From an uncultured Saprospiraceae bacterium (GTDB taxonomy: Bacteria; Bacteroidota; Bacteroidia; Chitinophagales; Saprospiraceae), in NCBI GenBank assembly GCA_937941765.1, contig CALDGQ010000041.1, positions 41,450-105,449 of the forward strand: a stretch of 64,000 nt of DNA. The letters run 5' to 3'. The notes beneath the pieces are model-generated. The model was not told where the DNA came from and made no database searches. It saw nothing but the letters and a program-made list of their open reading frames with translations. Shown here piece after piece: positions 29,401-37,192 of the stretch (position 1 is its first letter; every line of letters starts with the position of its first letter). The position numbers and the translations under genes are program-made.

Positions 29401-31671
29401 TTCTGCATTTGGACTTTGAGATTCGAAATAAACGGTTTGGCCTGCGCAAATATTTACTTCTTCATTTATTGTTTCAGGAACCGTGATGATATTCGCTTCT
29501 ATTTCTTCCAAAATATCAACGCATACGGAAAGGTCGAATGGACACTCTTCTTCAACATCACATATTATTTCGTATTCGACACTACAAACGCCACCACTTG
29601 GCGAATCAAAATGAGCTGTATAAAAACCAGCACATAATCCTTGAATTGAATTTGTAGTCTGACCAGTGGACCAACCAATAAAAGAGAAAAAGCCAATAAA
29701 ATCTGTCAAATCTATAGAGCCATCACAAGCACCACACGTGCTTTCATTGTTAATAATTGGTGTTATTCCCCAATTTTGATTAGGCTGAACATCGACAGTT
29801 CGCAAATAATTACAACCTGTTGACTCAATGTAAACTTCATACAAACCAGGTTCTAAGAAATCATTTTCTACACTATTTGAAACAAAATTATTAGGGCCTA
29901 AGATAGTGATCGAAATAATTTGTTCAGGAGATAAAACACTTACATTAAGAGCTGATAACTCATCACAGAAAACAATATCTGCTATAACCATTTCTGTACC
30001 TGCACAATCACAATCAACTTCGATAGTTTTGACACTAGTACATCCATTAAAATCCGTAACGGTAACATTATAATAACCACTCGAAATACCGAATATATCT
30101 TCAGTTGTATTGCCATCTGACCATTCATAAGTGTATGGGGATTGTCCATTTAGAATAGAAATATCGATTGCACCATTATTGCCTCCACAGTTAGGATTGG
30201 AAACGCTTGCAAAAATTTGTATTTCATTTTCGCAATCTGGTTGGAAATTAAACGGGACGTTATAAGGCTTCGTTTCAACACAACCTTGGGAATCAGTAAT
30301 TTCTAACACATAATACCCTTCGGCAGGAAATTGAACGTTCGGAGATGTTGCTGAAAAACCATTAGGTCCTGACCAATTATAAGTATAGGGTCCTGTATAA
30401 CCATCTACTTGAAAAGTATATGACAAAGCTCCATTTTCAACAATAGTAATATAAAATTCACATTCATCAGTTACCGATTTTGCACTCACCAAACCACTTC
30501 CAGGTCCACCCCAATTAACAATACATTCATTACCTATTACTTCGTAACTCTCAGCACCCAAGACCGTCCATTCTATATTTCCTTTTGCATTAGGTATGGT
30601 GTACACTTGTGGCGTGTATGGACATACATTGAGACACACATCTGGCTGTAATGTATCAGGTGGACAAGCGGTAGGCGTTGTGGAAATGATTTGATAATCT
30701 GTTTCATTACAATCGGGTAATATATTGCATTGTTCCAATATTTCTGCTTCGTTGTTGCAACCTGATCCATTAAAAAAAATTTCAGTTGTAAATCCCATTT
30801 CAATATGATTACAGACCCCTTCAACTGAACAGAATTCTAAATTAGCATTTGTATTTAAATCAATGATTTCCCCAACAGCGGTCAAATTTTCTAGTCCATT
30901 CAAAGTCGTCAGACTATTACAAGAATGAATAATCATACTTCCATTTATGGTCGACAGGGACGGAAACCCTGACATATCTTGAATTGAAAGATTCACAAAG
31001 AAAAGATTATCACCAATGCTTGTCAATTGACCAAAATTAAAATTATTTAAAGTAGAACCAATCTGTTGTTGTGTAACGAAAATCGTCCCTTCCGTTTGTT
31101 GTAATTTTGGAAAACTAACAGACTGCAAATTATCTGAGCCATAAATTGAAATCGTGTATTCCGAGATAGATGAGAGACTCATGTATTCGATATTGTCGAA
31201 CGACACGCTTTGCAAAGATTCACATGGTCCTATCTCAATAAATTCTGCAAACTGAATGTTAGGTAAACTTATATCTGTAATGAGCAAGCAAGAAGAGACA
31301 TTCAGGTATTTTAGAAAAACTAAATTTTGAAGCTCATCTAAATCAGGAATATTTACATCGATAAAAATTAAATTTTCGTTGATGTTTTCTAACTCATGTA
31401 GACCATTTAAACTAGTTACATTTGGCGTTCCAGATAGCACTACATGATTAACAGATTTCAATCCAGTAAACCCGGTCAAATTTAAAATTCCATTTCCTTG
31501 CAATACAATTCCGCTATTCATCATATCCACGCAATTAGGATAATTAGTTGCAAAATTATCAATGTCCGCTTGATTCGTAATAATCAAAGTTTGGGTAGGA
31601 CACTGGCTGTAAAGATCAGAAGTGACAAGTCCAGTAAAACAAAGAATGAAGAACAAAATGATATGTTTCAT
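23419..31671 (-). CDS. Giant T9SS type B surface protein with N-terminal L-domain, PKD and GCDS repeats (2750 aa)
   Basis: The largest gene in the window. After the signal peptide (KHIILFFILCFTGLVTSDLYSQ), residues about 25-310 form a receptor-L/LRR-like domain (LNGLHELENINENLIF, TLNGLENLTAVGEII) closed by a Cys motif (CSVEGVCNH ... GCNNEAEILEQC). From about residue 320 it parallels the 2404-aa paralogue: SprB-type repeat (GQSPYTYEWSDG, about 514), PKD units at about 763, 1527 and 1613, Ig-like domains, an SdrD-B-like unit (DVNENGVIDGPDTL, about 2000), then eight GCDS repeats (about 2100-2495) against five in the paralogue, and a type B sorting domain ending GDITVIR. Long stretches such as IIPKLDCVGTVCENTEVTYT are identical between the two. 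A tandem duplication with gain of an L-domain and different repeat numbers is the simplest history. It likely acts as a surface adhesin. Confidence 0.9.
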   Translation of the reverse strand: MKHIILFFILCFTGLVTSDLYSQCPTQTLIITNQADIDNFATNYPNCVDMMNSGIVLQGNGILNLTGFTGLKSVNHVVLSGTPNVTSLNGLHELENINENLIFIDVNIPDLDELQNLVFLKYLNVSSCLLITDISLPNIQFAEFIEIGPCESLQSVSFDNIEYMSLSSISEYTISIYGSDNLQSVSFPKLQQTEGTIFVTQQQIGSTLNNFNFGQLTSIGDNLFFVNLSIQDMSGFPSLSTINGSMIIHSCNSLTTLNGLENLTAVGEIIDLNTNANLEFCSVEGVCNHIEMGFTTEIFFNGSGCNNEAEILEQCNILPDCNETDYQIISTTPTACPPDTLQPDVCLNVCPYTPQVYTIPNAKGNIEWTVLGAESYEVIGNECIVNWGGPGSGLVSAKSVTDECEFYITIVENGALSYTFQVDGYTGPYTYNWSGPNGFSATSPNVQFPAEGYYVLEITDSQGCVETKPYNVPFNFQPDCENEIQIFASVSNPNCGGNNGAIDISILNGQSPYTYEWSDGNTTEDIFGISSGYYNVTVTDFNGCTSVKTIEVDCDCAGTEMVIADIVFCDELSALNVSVLSPEQIISITILGPNNFVSNSVENDFLEPGLYEVYIESTGCNYLRTVDVQPNQNWGITPIINNESTCGACDGSIDLTDFIGFFSFIGWSTGQTTNSIQGLCAGFYTAHFDSPSGGVCSVEYEIICDVEEECPFDLSVCVDILEEIEANIITVPETINEEVNICAGQTVYFESQSPNAETHVWDFGNGESAAGNTTEFTYEVAGSYLVQLIARNECLCADTATVNIIVEQAIIPKLDCVGTVCENTEVTYTTDASCSSYTWEVTGDGVVTSGGGNTDDFITIDWGVGPLGTIALSVDNCTENYCIFENITQIPIIGNNDFIKGKEEVCKGALEVYTITNYGGADFNWEVSSYGQIVNGQGTNTVSIQWTDLAIPSNPQWVRVSYENCYLECSGSDELEVIVLDEYFFSGPIEICQNGIATYTAEQLSGGQAMVDWELRDQTGTVVFSQDASTQFNFTANAPTGSYTLHATPTNGADFCSDNYQSFINILSIPPPVSNIEGTTEICLGQNYTYEANTTSTSTSLSWQVNDGGNTLAKQGRVINVIWNSAGPYSLEVVQIDNADAACESSPIQLDLNAIEPLQILGDPDHCVESVSTFTTTSFDDISYEWVVTPASAATIVSGQNTNTVEFFWHSAGNFSVSLNACGFSDTYAVLIHPATIPSVNHPIEICPSQTATIATTAAFSSYEWKNENGLVISNNAQTDVGPGYYELIVTDEKGCKGNTIFNIDPIPIPEIEISSPNLTTYCPGVFPVPVLYAMIANPPFDYQWYRNGTPISGATNALYTPPSGESGIYTVEATNQEGCSAFSSQINVISSCVPGTGPPPEIQCVGVDVSFDIENTALCNQHNFSNTSPNSIPGTVNWSFGFPDIEGTAIGENVSYEYQRAGYYMVLMLAQHNTNGIVENCGVLQLDLVPVAPNFTVLPGCVGEPLQFEDLSTHISGDGVESWAWDFDDGSSGPNNSSTLQNPIHQYNNPGTYNVSLTITSENDCESTITKIVEVQDHPTPSFDLPTADCQSVPLNFIANVGSNVIDVEWDFGDPSSGDANISNVIDTYHEFATPGTYTIRLTARTVYGCEDTWFQQVTVQPNTLSGLMSMEPASPICEGTSTTITAPSGGQNYNWSTMENGPTIEASEAGTYEVTITDSNGCLYSPPPIVLDILPVPDGEIRVVEFDEYGQPIVFYYDSYTICEGENVFLEINEVDGYSYTWSNGQSGTSIEYSLDRDNILQEGTYEFDVIITDVSSGCTNQVGPFTVEVNAQPDPINLISDPEGFICDSNPVTISITNYNSDLTYIWNTGTIDATSLVVDVPGIYYVRGVNANGCQTTSNVIEVNKGPDISRIPSGCRKQCTPDTLCLPNMPTIVSWQWFFNDVAIPAPEGTVDEIVATESGDYYVEMLDQFGCTAISGIMSLDLFIGLGTINGAIYFDVNENGVIDGPDTLMSNQTIFIEGDNYNSLAYSDINGIYTFNDIESVDYNLYFDSLSLPNGWSVIESIQQATLVGCDDETEVNWLVTNQCVAQFSTTTLEACTGNSVIYNSMTLSIDDVVDVLLFSELGCDSTVTVSVAEIFPTTEELTFQACEGTNYEYDGDQIPAGTSKDFQYQNVAGCDSTLTVHVEEVMMITENVMGEACTGSFYEFNDVQIPAGTSMDFDFVTTSGCDSIITVTVEETMSIEQTFPLSACEGTFIDFGGIDILAGETVVFNLQTSTGCDSTVTVVVEELTAYNIALSFEACTGEFYDYNGQQILAGETIVNNLNTSTGCDSIETITINQLLSSSTNLDLEICEGETMIYNGVEFEAGDAFDFELINSTGCDSIHSVNAIAVPLSYEEIELFVCGGDSILYQGEFLYPNSVQEITFQNFLGCDSIEQVTVQELGVVPMEISIELCPNETTAYNGQIYEVGDTEIFNFESFQGCDSIVELSIVGSPDFDFEYETEAICPDEMGSININLINGTSSTYLYSINGAEFQLENEFNNLLSGNHELYVQDENGCIKTIAASIPAYDNLIILAEDKALTCEIDSIELNAELIAGPDLDLEYIWPDGTTGNAFFANEPGTYLLQASNICEQKNYPITVFPPVTVLENYLFVPNVFSPNEDGHNDYLILSPSADVIIHDFEINIFSRWGEALYTSKDISVGWDGKMNDGNFNPGVHVWYVTMDVTYCGQRLEVFEKGDITVIR

Positions 31672-31735
31672 CTAGGAATTTTTAGTACAATTTCTATGCT
31701 TATGTATTGTTGTTTTTTTGCTAATAAATTTCCTA

Positions 31736-33430
31736 TTAAATCTTAACAAGCTTTTCAAAAAGTAATAGATCACCTGCTTGATTTATTATTTCAACAATAT
31801 AAATCCCTTTTGGAAATTTGCTTGTATTAATTTTGTTAATTTTTTCAAGTTGTTGATTGTAAACAACCTTTCCACTACTTTCAATGACTCTGCATCGAGC
31901 TGTATTTATATTGTTAATTTCTACAATTATGGATTCGTTAAATGGGTTCGGAACAATGAGAATTTGAATCTCTTTTGTTTCATCAATTGCATCAATTATC
32001 AAATCTTCTCCATCACAATCCTCGTCAATTTGATTGTTTGGAATTTCATCAGCACCTGGATAAATCATTGGATCATCATCATTGCAATCTTCATCCGAAT
32101 TATAGCCATCCATATCTTCATCAATGATTAATACAATTCCATCACAATCTTCATCCGTTAAATTATTTGGCACTTCCATCACTCCTGGATTGATAAAAGC
32201 ATTATTGTCATCACAATCTTCATCTGAATGGTAACCATCTTCATCGACATCAATTATAAAGACCACGCCATCGCAATTTTCATCGATTTCATTGTTTGGA
32301 ATTTCTATTGCATCTGGATTGATAGCGGCATTGGTATCATCACAATCTTCCTCTTCTGTGAATCCATCGTTGTCAGCATCGATTGGCAAGATGGGACATT
32401 GTTCTTGAACTTCTCCAGTTGTATTGCAGTTGGTCGCATTGTTAGTAATTCCGCCACTAAAAGGAGGTAAACCTGCAATATGATTACAAACACTTTCAAT
32501 TGCACAATCAGACAACATGGGATTGTTAAGTAACAATATTGAACTAATAGTGTTGTGGTCAATATTTTCAAGGCCAACAAGACTTGTAAGTGAATTGTTG
32601 TTTACAATCTCTATATAAGATCCAATTGACAATAAATTTGACAAACCAGTTAAATCTGTCAGGATTCCGTTATCACTTAGAGACAAAAAGCTAGTTAGAG
32701 AAGTCAAATTCTCAATACCATCTAAACTTGTTAGCGATCCATTGTTTTGAATATATAAGTATCCTGAAGATTGCAAGTTATTCAATCCTTGCAAATTCGT
32801 AATTTTATTGTTTAAAGTGATAAAGGTTCCAAAACCAGCAGAGGTGATTCCCTCTAAACCTGTTAAGGAAGTAAGCTCATTGTTCACCAATATTAGTAAT
32901 AAATAATTGATTGTAGTTATATTATCTAAACCACTCAAATCGACCAAAGCATGGTTATTGCGTATATTTAAAATTTCAAGTTCACCAGATATATTGGAAA
33001 GCGGTAATAAATTTTCTAACAATTCATTTTCACCAATAATGATACTGTGTCCAATTGACATCAAATTACTAATTCCAGCAATAGTAGTGAGTTGATGATT
33101 TTCTTCTATCAATAAAGAGTCATTGATACTTGTTAAATTTTCAAGCCCATTGAGTGTTTGTAATTCAGCACAACGAAAAACAATTAAGTTGTTACCAATC
33201 GATTCAATTTCACTCAAACCTGACAGATCGGTGATCGCATTCGTTTCGCCATTGATATTTATAGAACCTATTACATCCGTACAGCCTGGGTAGACTATTG
33301 AAAAACTGTCAATTTGACCTTGCCGAGTAATCAAAAGACCATCAGGCAAACATTGGGCAGTCAGCATTTGAATGCTGAGAAAGAATAAGATGACCTGTAG
33401 CCACCTTTGAGGTAAAGGGATGAATTTCAT
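31736..33430 (-). CDS. Secreted L-domain protein with three MopE-type repeats and T9SS type A sorting domain
   Basis: A 564-residue protein. Signal peptide about 1-25 (LQVILFFLSIQMLTAQ). Residues about 30-325 are receptor-L/LRR-like, with repeated LTSLxGLENI and IENNxxLTxL patterns, and end in a Cys cap (LSDCAIESVCNHI ... NCNTTGEVQEQC). Three MopE-type metal-binding repeats follow (about 350-475), each with DxDxDGY...DCDD...EIPNNxxDEDCDG. The last 80 residues are a type A sorting domain (LIVPNPFNESIIVEI ... KGIYIVEIINQAG). It joins the L-domain module of the giant gene downstream to the repeat module of the gene upstream. Spacing is 64 bp to the former and 54 bp to the latter, so an operon is plausible. 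Acidic loops with Asp at alternate positions suggest calcium or other metal binding; this is inferred from family. Confidence 0.88.
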   Translation of the reverse strand: MKFIPLPQRWLQVILFFLSIQMLTAQCLPDGLLITRQGQIDSFSIVYPGCTDVIGSININGETNAITDLSGLSEIESIGNNLIVFRCAELQTLNGLENLTSINDSLLIEENHQLTTIAGISNLMSIGHSIIIGENELLENLLPLSNISGELEILNIRNNHALVDLSGLDNITTINYLLLILVNNELTSLTGLEGITSAGFGTFITLNNKITNLQGLNNLQSSGYLYIQNNGSLTSLDGIENLTSLTSFLSLSDNGILTDLTGLSNLLSIGSYIEIVNNNSLTSLVGLENIDHNTISSILLLNNPMLSDCAIESVCNHIAGLPPFSGGITNNATNCNTTGEVQEQCPILPIDADNDGFTEEEDCDDTNAAINPDAIEIPNNEIDENCDGVVFIIDVDEDGYHSDEDCDDNNAFINPGVMEVPNNLTDEDCDGIVLIIDEDMDGYNSDEDCNDDDPMIYPGADEIPNNQIDEDCDGEDLIIDAIDETKEIQILIVPNPFNESIIVEINNINTARCRVIESSGKVVYNQQLEKINKINTSKFPKGIYIVEIINQAGDLLLFEKLVKI

Positions 33431-33484
33431 TTCTTAGGATTTATTCGTACAACTAAAATGTATTGCCTCTTTACATTTATATTG

Positions 33485-36400
33485 TTATATTTTAATTATT
33501 TTTTGAGTAATAAAATTATTCTTATCTAAGTCAATAATGTAAATTAAGTAGATTCCACTTGGGAGCGATTGTAGATCAAGCACCGTCTCTAGATTTGTCA
33601 GCTCCCCACTTTGCAACACTTTTCCATTGGTTGTTTTCAACTCAAAATTCAAGTTTCTGTCTGATAATTTCTCTATCCTCATGAAATCAAATACTGGGTT
33701 GGGATAAAGTGAAATTTCAATTCCATTCAAATTATGAATACTTAAACTCAAGTCTTCACCATCACAATCTTCGTCAATGCCATTGTCTGGAATTTCGATT
33801 TCACCTGGATTGATATTTGGATTTAAATCATCACAATCAAATTCCGAAGTATAACCGTCCTGATCAATGTCTAGATATAAAACAATACCATCACAATCTT
33901 CATCAATGTCATTGTTAGCTATTTCTATTGCTCCCGGATTAACATCTGGATTTGAATCATCGCAATCGACATCATTATTATAGCCATCGTTATCTGCATC
34001 AATGCTAGTGATCTCATCCATTCCATCGCAATCCTCGTCGATGCCATTATTCGGAATTTCAATAGCATCTGGATTAATTGCTGGATTCATATCATCACAA
34101 TCTTCATCAGAATTGAATCCATCGTTGTCATCATCAATGATTAAAATAAATCCATCACAGTTTTCATCTGTAAAATTATTTGGAATTTCATTAGCACCAG
34201 GATTAATATTTGGATTGTTATCATTGCAGTCTTCATCTGAATTGTAGCCATCGCTATCCTGATCGATAATTACTAGAACACCATCACAATTTTCGTCGAT
34301 ATCGTTGTTTGGAATTTCGGTTGCTCCAGGGTTAATATTAGGGTCTGTATCATCACAATCTTCATTTGAATTGTACCCGTCATTATCAAGATCTACAATT
34401 GAATCGAAGCCATCACAATCTTCATCAATTCCATTGTTCGGAATTTCCATAGCTCCTGGATTGATATTCGGATCATTGTCATTGCAGTCTTCATCTGAGT
34501 TAAAACCATCATTATCTACATCTATAACAGTATCTACACCATCACAATTTTCATCAATTCCGTTGTTAGGAATATCAGTAGCGTTGGGATTAATATTTGG
34601 GTTGCTGTCATCACAATCTTCATCTGAATTAAACCCATCATTATCTACATCTATTACTTGTGCTGTGCCGTCGCAATCTTCATCAACATTATTATTTGGA
34701 ATCTCGGTTGCATTGGGATTAATGTTTGGATTGGCATCATTACAATCTTCATCTGAGTTGAAACCATCATTGTCAGCATCTATTATTTGTGCTACACCGT
34801 CACAATCTTCGTCGATACCATTATTTGGAATTTCGGTAGCACCGGGATTTACATTTGCATTGTTATCGTCACAATCTTCATCTGAATTATAACCATCATT
34901 ATCTTGATCGATCACTTGTGCAATGCCATCACAATCTTCGTCTACATTATTATTTGGAATCTCGGTGGCACCTGGATTGATATTCGGATTGGTGTCGTTA
35001 CAATCTTCATCTGAATTATAACCGTCACCATCCCCATCTATAACCGTATCTGCTCCATTACAATCTTCATCGATTCCGTTGTTTGGAATTTCGGTGGCAC
35101 CTGGATTTATATTTGGATTATTATCATTGCAATCTTCATCCGAATTGTAGCCATCATTATCTTGATCGATCACTTGTGCAACACCATCACAATCTTCATC
35201 TATGTCATTATTTGGAATTTCAGTGGCACCGGGATTGATATTAGGATTGGAGTCGTTACAATCCGCAGATGAGTTGTATCCGTCATTATCTGCATCTTCA
35301 ATTTGAGCCATTCCATCACAATCTTCATCGATGTTGTTATTTGGAATTTCGGTTGCACCAGGATTTATATTCGGATTGTTATCATTGCAATCTTCTGAAG
35401 AATTGTAACCATCATTGTCATTATCAATAATTAGTGCTTCTCCGTCGCAATTTTCATCTATATCATTATTGACGATTTCAGGGACACCAGGATTGATATT
35501 GGGATCGTTGTCGTTGCAATCAACCGTCGAATCAAAACCATCACCATCTGCATCTACGGTTCCATCCATTCCATCGCAATCTTCATCTATTCCATTTCCT
35601 GGAATTTCGGTTGCGCCAGGATTAATACTAGCCGATAGGTCATTGCAATCTTCATCTGAATTGTAGCCATCATTATCTTGATCAAAAATTAAAATGTTTC
35701 CATCGCAATTTTCATCGATGTTGTTATTTGGAATTTCGGTAGCCCCTGGATTGATATTTCCATCATTGTCATTACAATCTTCATCTGAATTATAACCATC
35801 ATTGTCTTGGTCAATAACTAGTGCAATTCCATCACAATCTTCATCGATATCATTATTTGGGATTTCATTTTGACCGGGATTTACATTTGCATTGTTATCA
35901 TCACAATCCTCATTTGAATTGTACCCATCATTATCCTGATCGATCACTTCATCAAAACCATTGCAGTCTTCATCGATCCCGTTGTTTGGAATTTCATTCG
36001 CACCAGGATTAATATTGGGATTGTTGTCATCGCAATCGAAGTCCGAATTAAAGCCATCATTATCATTGTCGATAATCTGTACAATTCCATCACAATCTTC
36101 ATCTGTACTGTTATTTGGAATTTCAGTAGCACCTGGATTTACATTTGGGTCGTTGTCATTACAATCTTCATTGGATGAGTATCCATCATTATCATTGTCT
36201 GTAACCGTATCTACACCATCGCAATCTTCATCAATTCCGTTGTTTGGAATTTCGGTTGCACTAGGATTAATATCAGGGTTATTATCATTACAATCTTGGT
36301 CGGAATTAAAGCCATCATTATCGTCGTCAATTACCAAAGTTATTCCATCACAATTTTCATCAATAGAATTGTTGGGAATTTCAGTTGCTCCTGGATTGAT

Positions 36401-36667
36401 ATTAAAATCAAGATCATTGCAATCTTCATCAGAATTATAACCGTCAAAATCATCATCAATTATTAAAATAATTCCATCGCAATTTTCATCAACATCATTA
36501 TTTGGAATTTCCGTAGCACCCGGATTGATGAAAAAATCAAAGTCATTACAGTCAATGCCAACTGGATAACCATCGTTGTCCCAATCCGCTTCCCATATTG
36601 GAGCACCGGATGTAATTGCAACAATTACTATCTGGAAGAATAGCGTAATCAGAAACCATCTTGACAT
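33485..36667 (-). CDS. Secreted protein of 22 tandem MopE-type metal-binding repeats with T9SS type A sorting domain
   Basis: A 1060-residue protein. After a signal peptide (about 1-21), residues 28-970 consist of 22 repeats of 43 residues. The consensus runs DxDNDGYNSDEDCNDNNPNI, then NPGATEIPNNxIDEDCDG, then a variable seven-residue linker. Each unit has an EF-hand-like acidic loop (DxDNDGY) and two cysteines, which could pair. The Pfam family (putative metal-binding motif) takes its name from MopE of Methylococcus, a surface copper-binding protein; the copper-specific residues of MopE cannot be confirmed here. The final 85 residues are a type A sorting domain (SLYPNPVFDFMRIE ... SGIYLIYIIDLD). 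The composition is extremely acidic. It should form a long, metal-stabilised rod on the cell surface or in the matrix. Confidence 0.92.
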   Translation of the reverse strand: MSRWFLITLFFQIVIVAITSGAPIWEADWDNDGYPVGIDCNDFDFFINPGATEIPNNDVDENCDGIILIIDDDFDGYNSDEDCNDLDFNINPGATEIPNNSIDENCDGITLVIDDDNDGFNSDQDCNDNNPDINPSATEIPNNGIDEDCDGVDTVTDNDNDGYSSNEDCNDNDPNVNPGATEIPNNSTDEDCDGIVQIIDNDNDGFNSDFDCDDNNPNINPGANEIPNNGIDEDCNGFDEVIDQDNDGYNSNEDCDDNNANVNPGQNEIPNNDIDEDCDGIALVIDQDNDGYNSDEDCNDNDGNINPGATEIPNNNIDENCDGNILIFDQDNDGYNSDEDCNDLSASINPGATEIPGNGIDEDCDGMDGTVDADGDGFDSTVDCNDNDPNINPGVPEIVNNDIDENCDGEALIIDNDNDGYNSSEDCNDNNPNINPGATEIPNNNIDEDCDGMAQIEDADNDGYNSSADCNDSNPNINPGATEIPNNDIDEDCDGVAQVIDQDNDGYNSDEDCNDNNPNINPGATEIPNNGIDEDCNGADTVIDGDGDGYNSDEDCNDTNPNINPGATEIPNNNVDEDCDGIAQVIDQDNDGYNSDEDCDDNNANVNPGATEIPNNGIDEDCDGVAQIIDADNDGFNSDEDCNDANPNINPNATEIPNNNVDEDCDGTAQVIDVDNDGFNSDEDCDDSNPNINPNATDIPNNGIDENCDGVDTVIDVDNDGFNSDEDCNDNDPNINPGAMEIPNNGIDEDCDGFDSIVDLDNDGYNSNEDCDDTDPNINPGATEIPNNDIDENCDGVLVIIDQDSDGYNSDEDCNDNNPNINPGANEIPNNFTDENCDGFILIIDDDNDGFNSDEDCDDMNPAINPDAIEIPNNGIDEDCDGMDEITSIDADNDGYNNDVDCDDSNPDVNPGAIEIANNDIDEDCDGIVLYLDIDQDGYTSEFDCDDLNPNINPGEIEIPDNGIDEDCDGEDLSLSIHNLNGIEISLYPNPVFDFMRIEKLSDRNLNFELKTTNGKVLQSGELTNLETVLDLQSLPSGIYLIYIIDLDKNNFITQKIIKI
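33758..36586 (-). repeat. Tandem 129-bp coding repeats (22 units)
   Basis: The DNA encoding the MopE-type units is itself a tandem array with a period of 129 bp. Recurring core strings on the plus strand include CCATCACAATCTTCATC and GGAATTTCGGT. Units vary mostly at third codon positions and in the linker, so the array is old enough to have diverged but similar enough to recombine. It was not scored as CRISPR because the units are in-frame and contiguous. Confidence 0.9.
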
Positions 36668-36828
36668 GATTAAAATATTTAATTTGTAAAACCCTTAATT
36701 GTAGATAAATAGTAGCGAGATATGAAAATTCTTGAGCCAAAAAGTTAGGCTGTAAGCTGTTACAAGATAAGAATTTTTAGCTACTTGACAAATACTCTTA
36801 AATAGGTAGGTATTGACCGAGTTTTCTT

Positions 36829-36866
36829 CAAAAAAAGGTGCCAATCAAATGAATGATCGACACCTT
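36829..36866 (-). terminator. Leftward intrinsic terminator without an obvious gene upstream
   Basis: On the complement, AAGGTGTCGATCA pairs with TGATTGGCACCTT around a six-base loop (two G-U wobbles), followed by a run of seven T. The arms on the plus strand are 36835-36847 and 36854-36866. It is a well-formed terminator placed 265 bp beyond the terminator of the 767-aa gene. Confidence 0.65.
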
Positions 36867-37131
36867 AGTAGTGCACACCTTAATTATATTTTAGAAAGCT
36901 TCTTAATTTAAGTTTCACAAAGAATTTTCAATGAATGCGAAAATTGATTGCTACTATTAATACAACCGTAGCGTAAAAACGCTGCATTTGAATTTAATAA
37001 TTGAAGGTATTAAGCGGTTTTATAAAGAAGAATAACAAAAAATTCAATTTGTTATAAAAAAATACACACATTATTACATTAAATAATTAATAATCAATGA
37101 TTTATGATGATTTTTTGTAGAACTTATCAAC

Positions 37132-37171
37132 AAAAAAAGCCCAAATTGAAATATCAATTTGGGCTTTTTTT
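37132..37171 (-). terminator. Intrinsic terminator after the 767-aa T9SS cargo gene
   Basis: A perfect 11-bp stem GCCCAAATTGA / TCAATTTGGGC with a four-base loop and poly-A/poly-T on both sides. It lies 22 bp past the leftward stop codon at 37193. Symmetry means it could also work in the other direction. Confidence 0.88.
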
Positions 37172-37192
37172 CATAAAATTGGCAGTATCGTA

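Larger units (their letters stand above)
36668..37192. other. Intergenic region with two leftward terminators and a possible small transcript
   Basis: This 525-bp gap lies upstream of the 22-repeat gene and downstream of the 767-aa gene. It holds two good leftward hairpins (listed separately) about 265 bp apart. Between them no convincing protein gene is seen; the best leftward frame is about 19 codons and starts with MQRFYATVVL. A short hairpin (TAGCGTAAAAACGCT, about 36969-36983) lies in the interval. A small non-coding RNA ending at the second terminator is possible. The part nearest the 22-repeat gene should hold its promoter, but no clear TANNTTTG was found. Confidence 0.45.

Noticed and set aside
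29248..29637. A 129-codon frame opposite the 2750-aa giant
   Set aside because: It is a shadow of the giant gene, with Phe/Tyr-rich composition typical of antisense to Lys/Glu/Asn-rich coding DNA.
34002..36440. Long open frames on the plus strand opposite the MopE repeats (up to 195 codons)
   Set aside because: They mirror the repetitive coding DNA; the translations are Ser/Leu-rich repeats (LFGISxAPGLIxG) without start context, signal or family.
33758..36586. CRISPR array
   Set aside because: The 129-bp units are contiguous, in-frame coding repeats with no unique spacers and no cas genes nearby.
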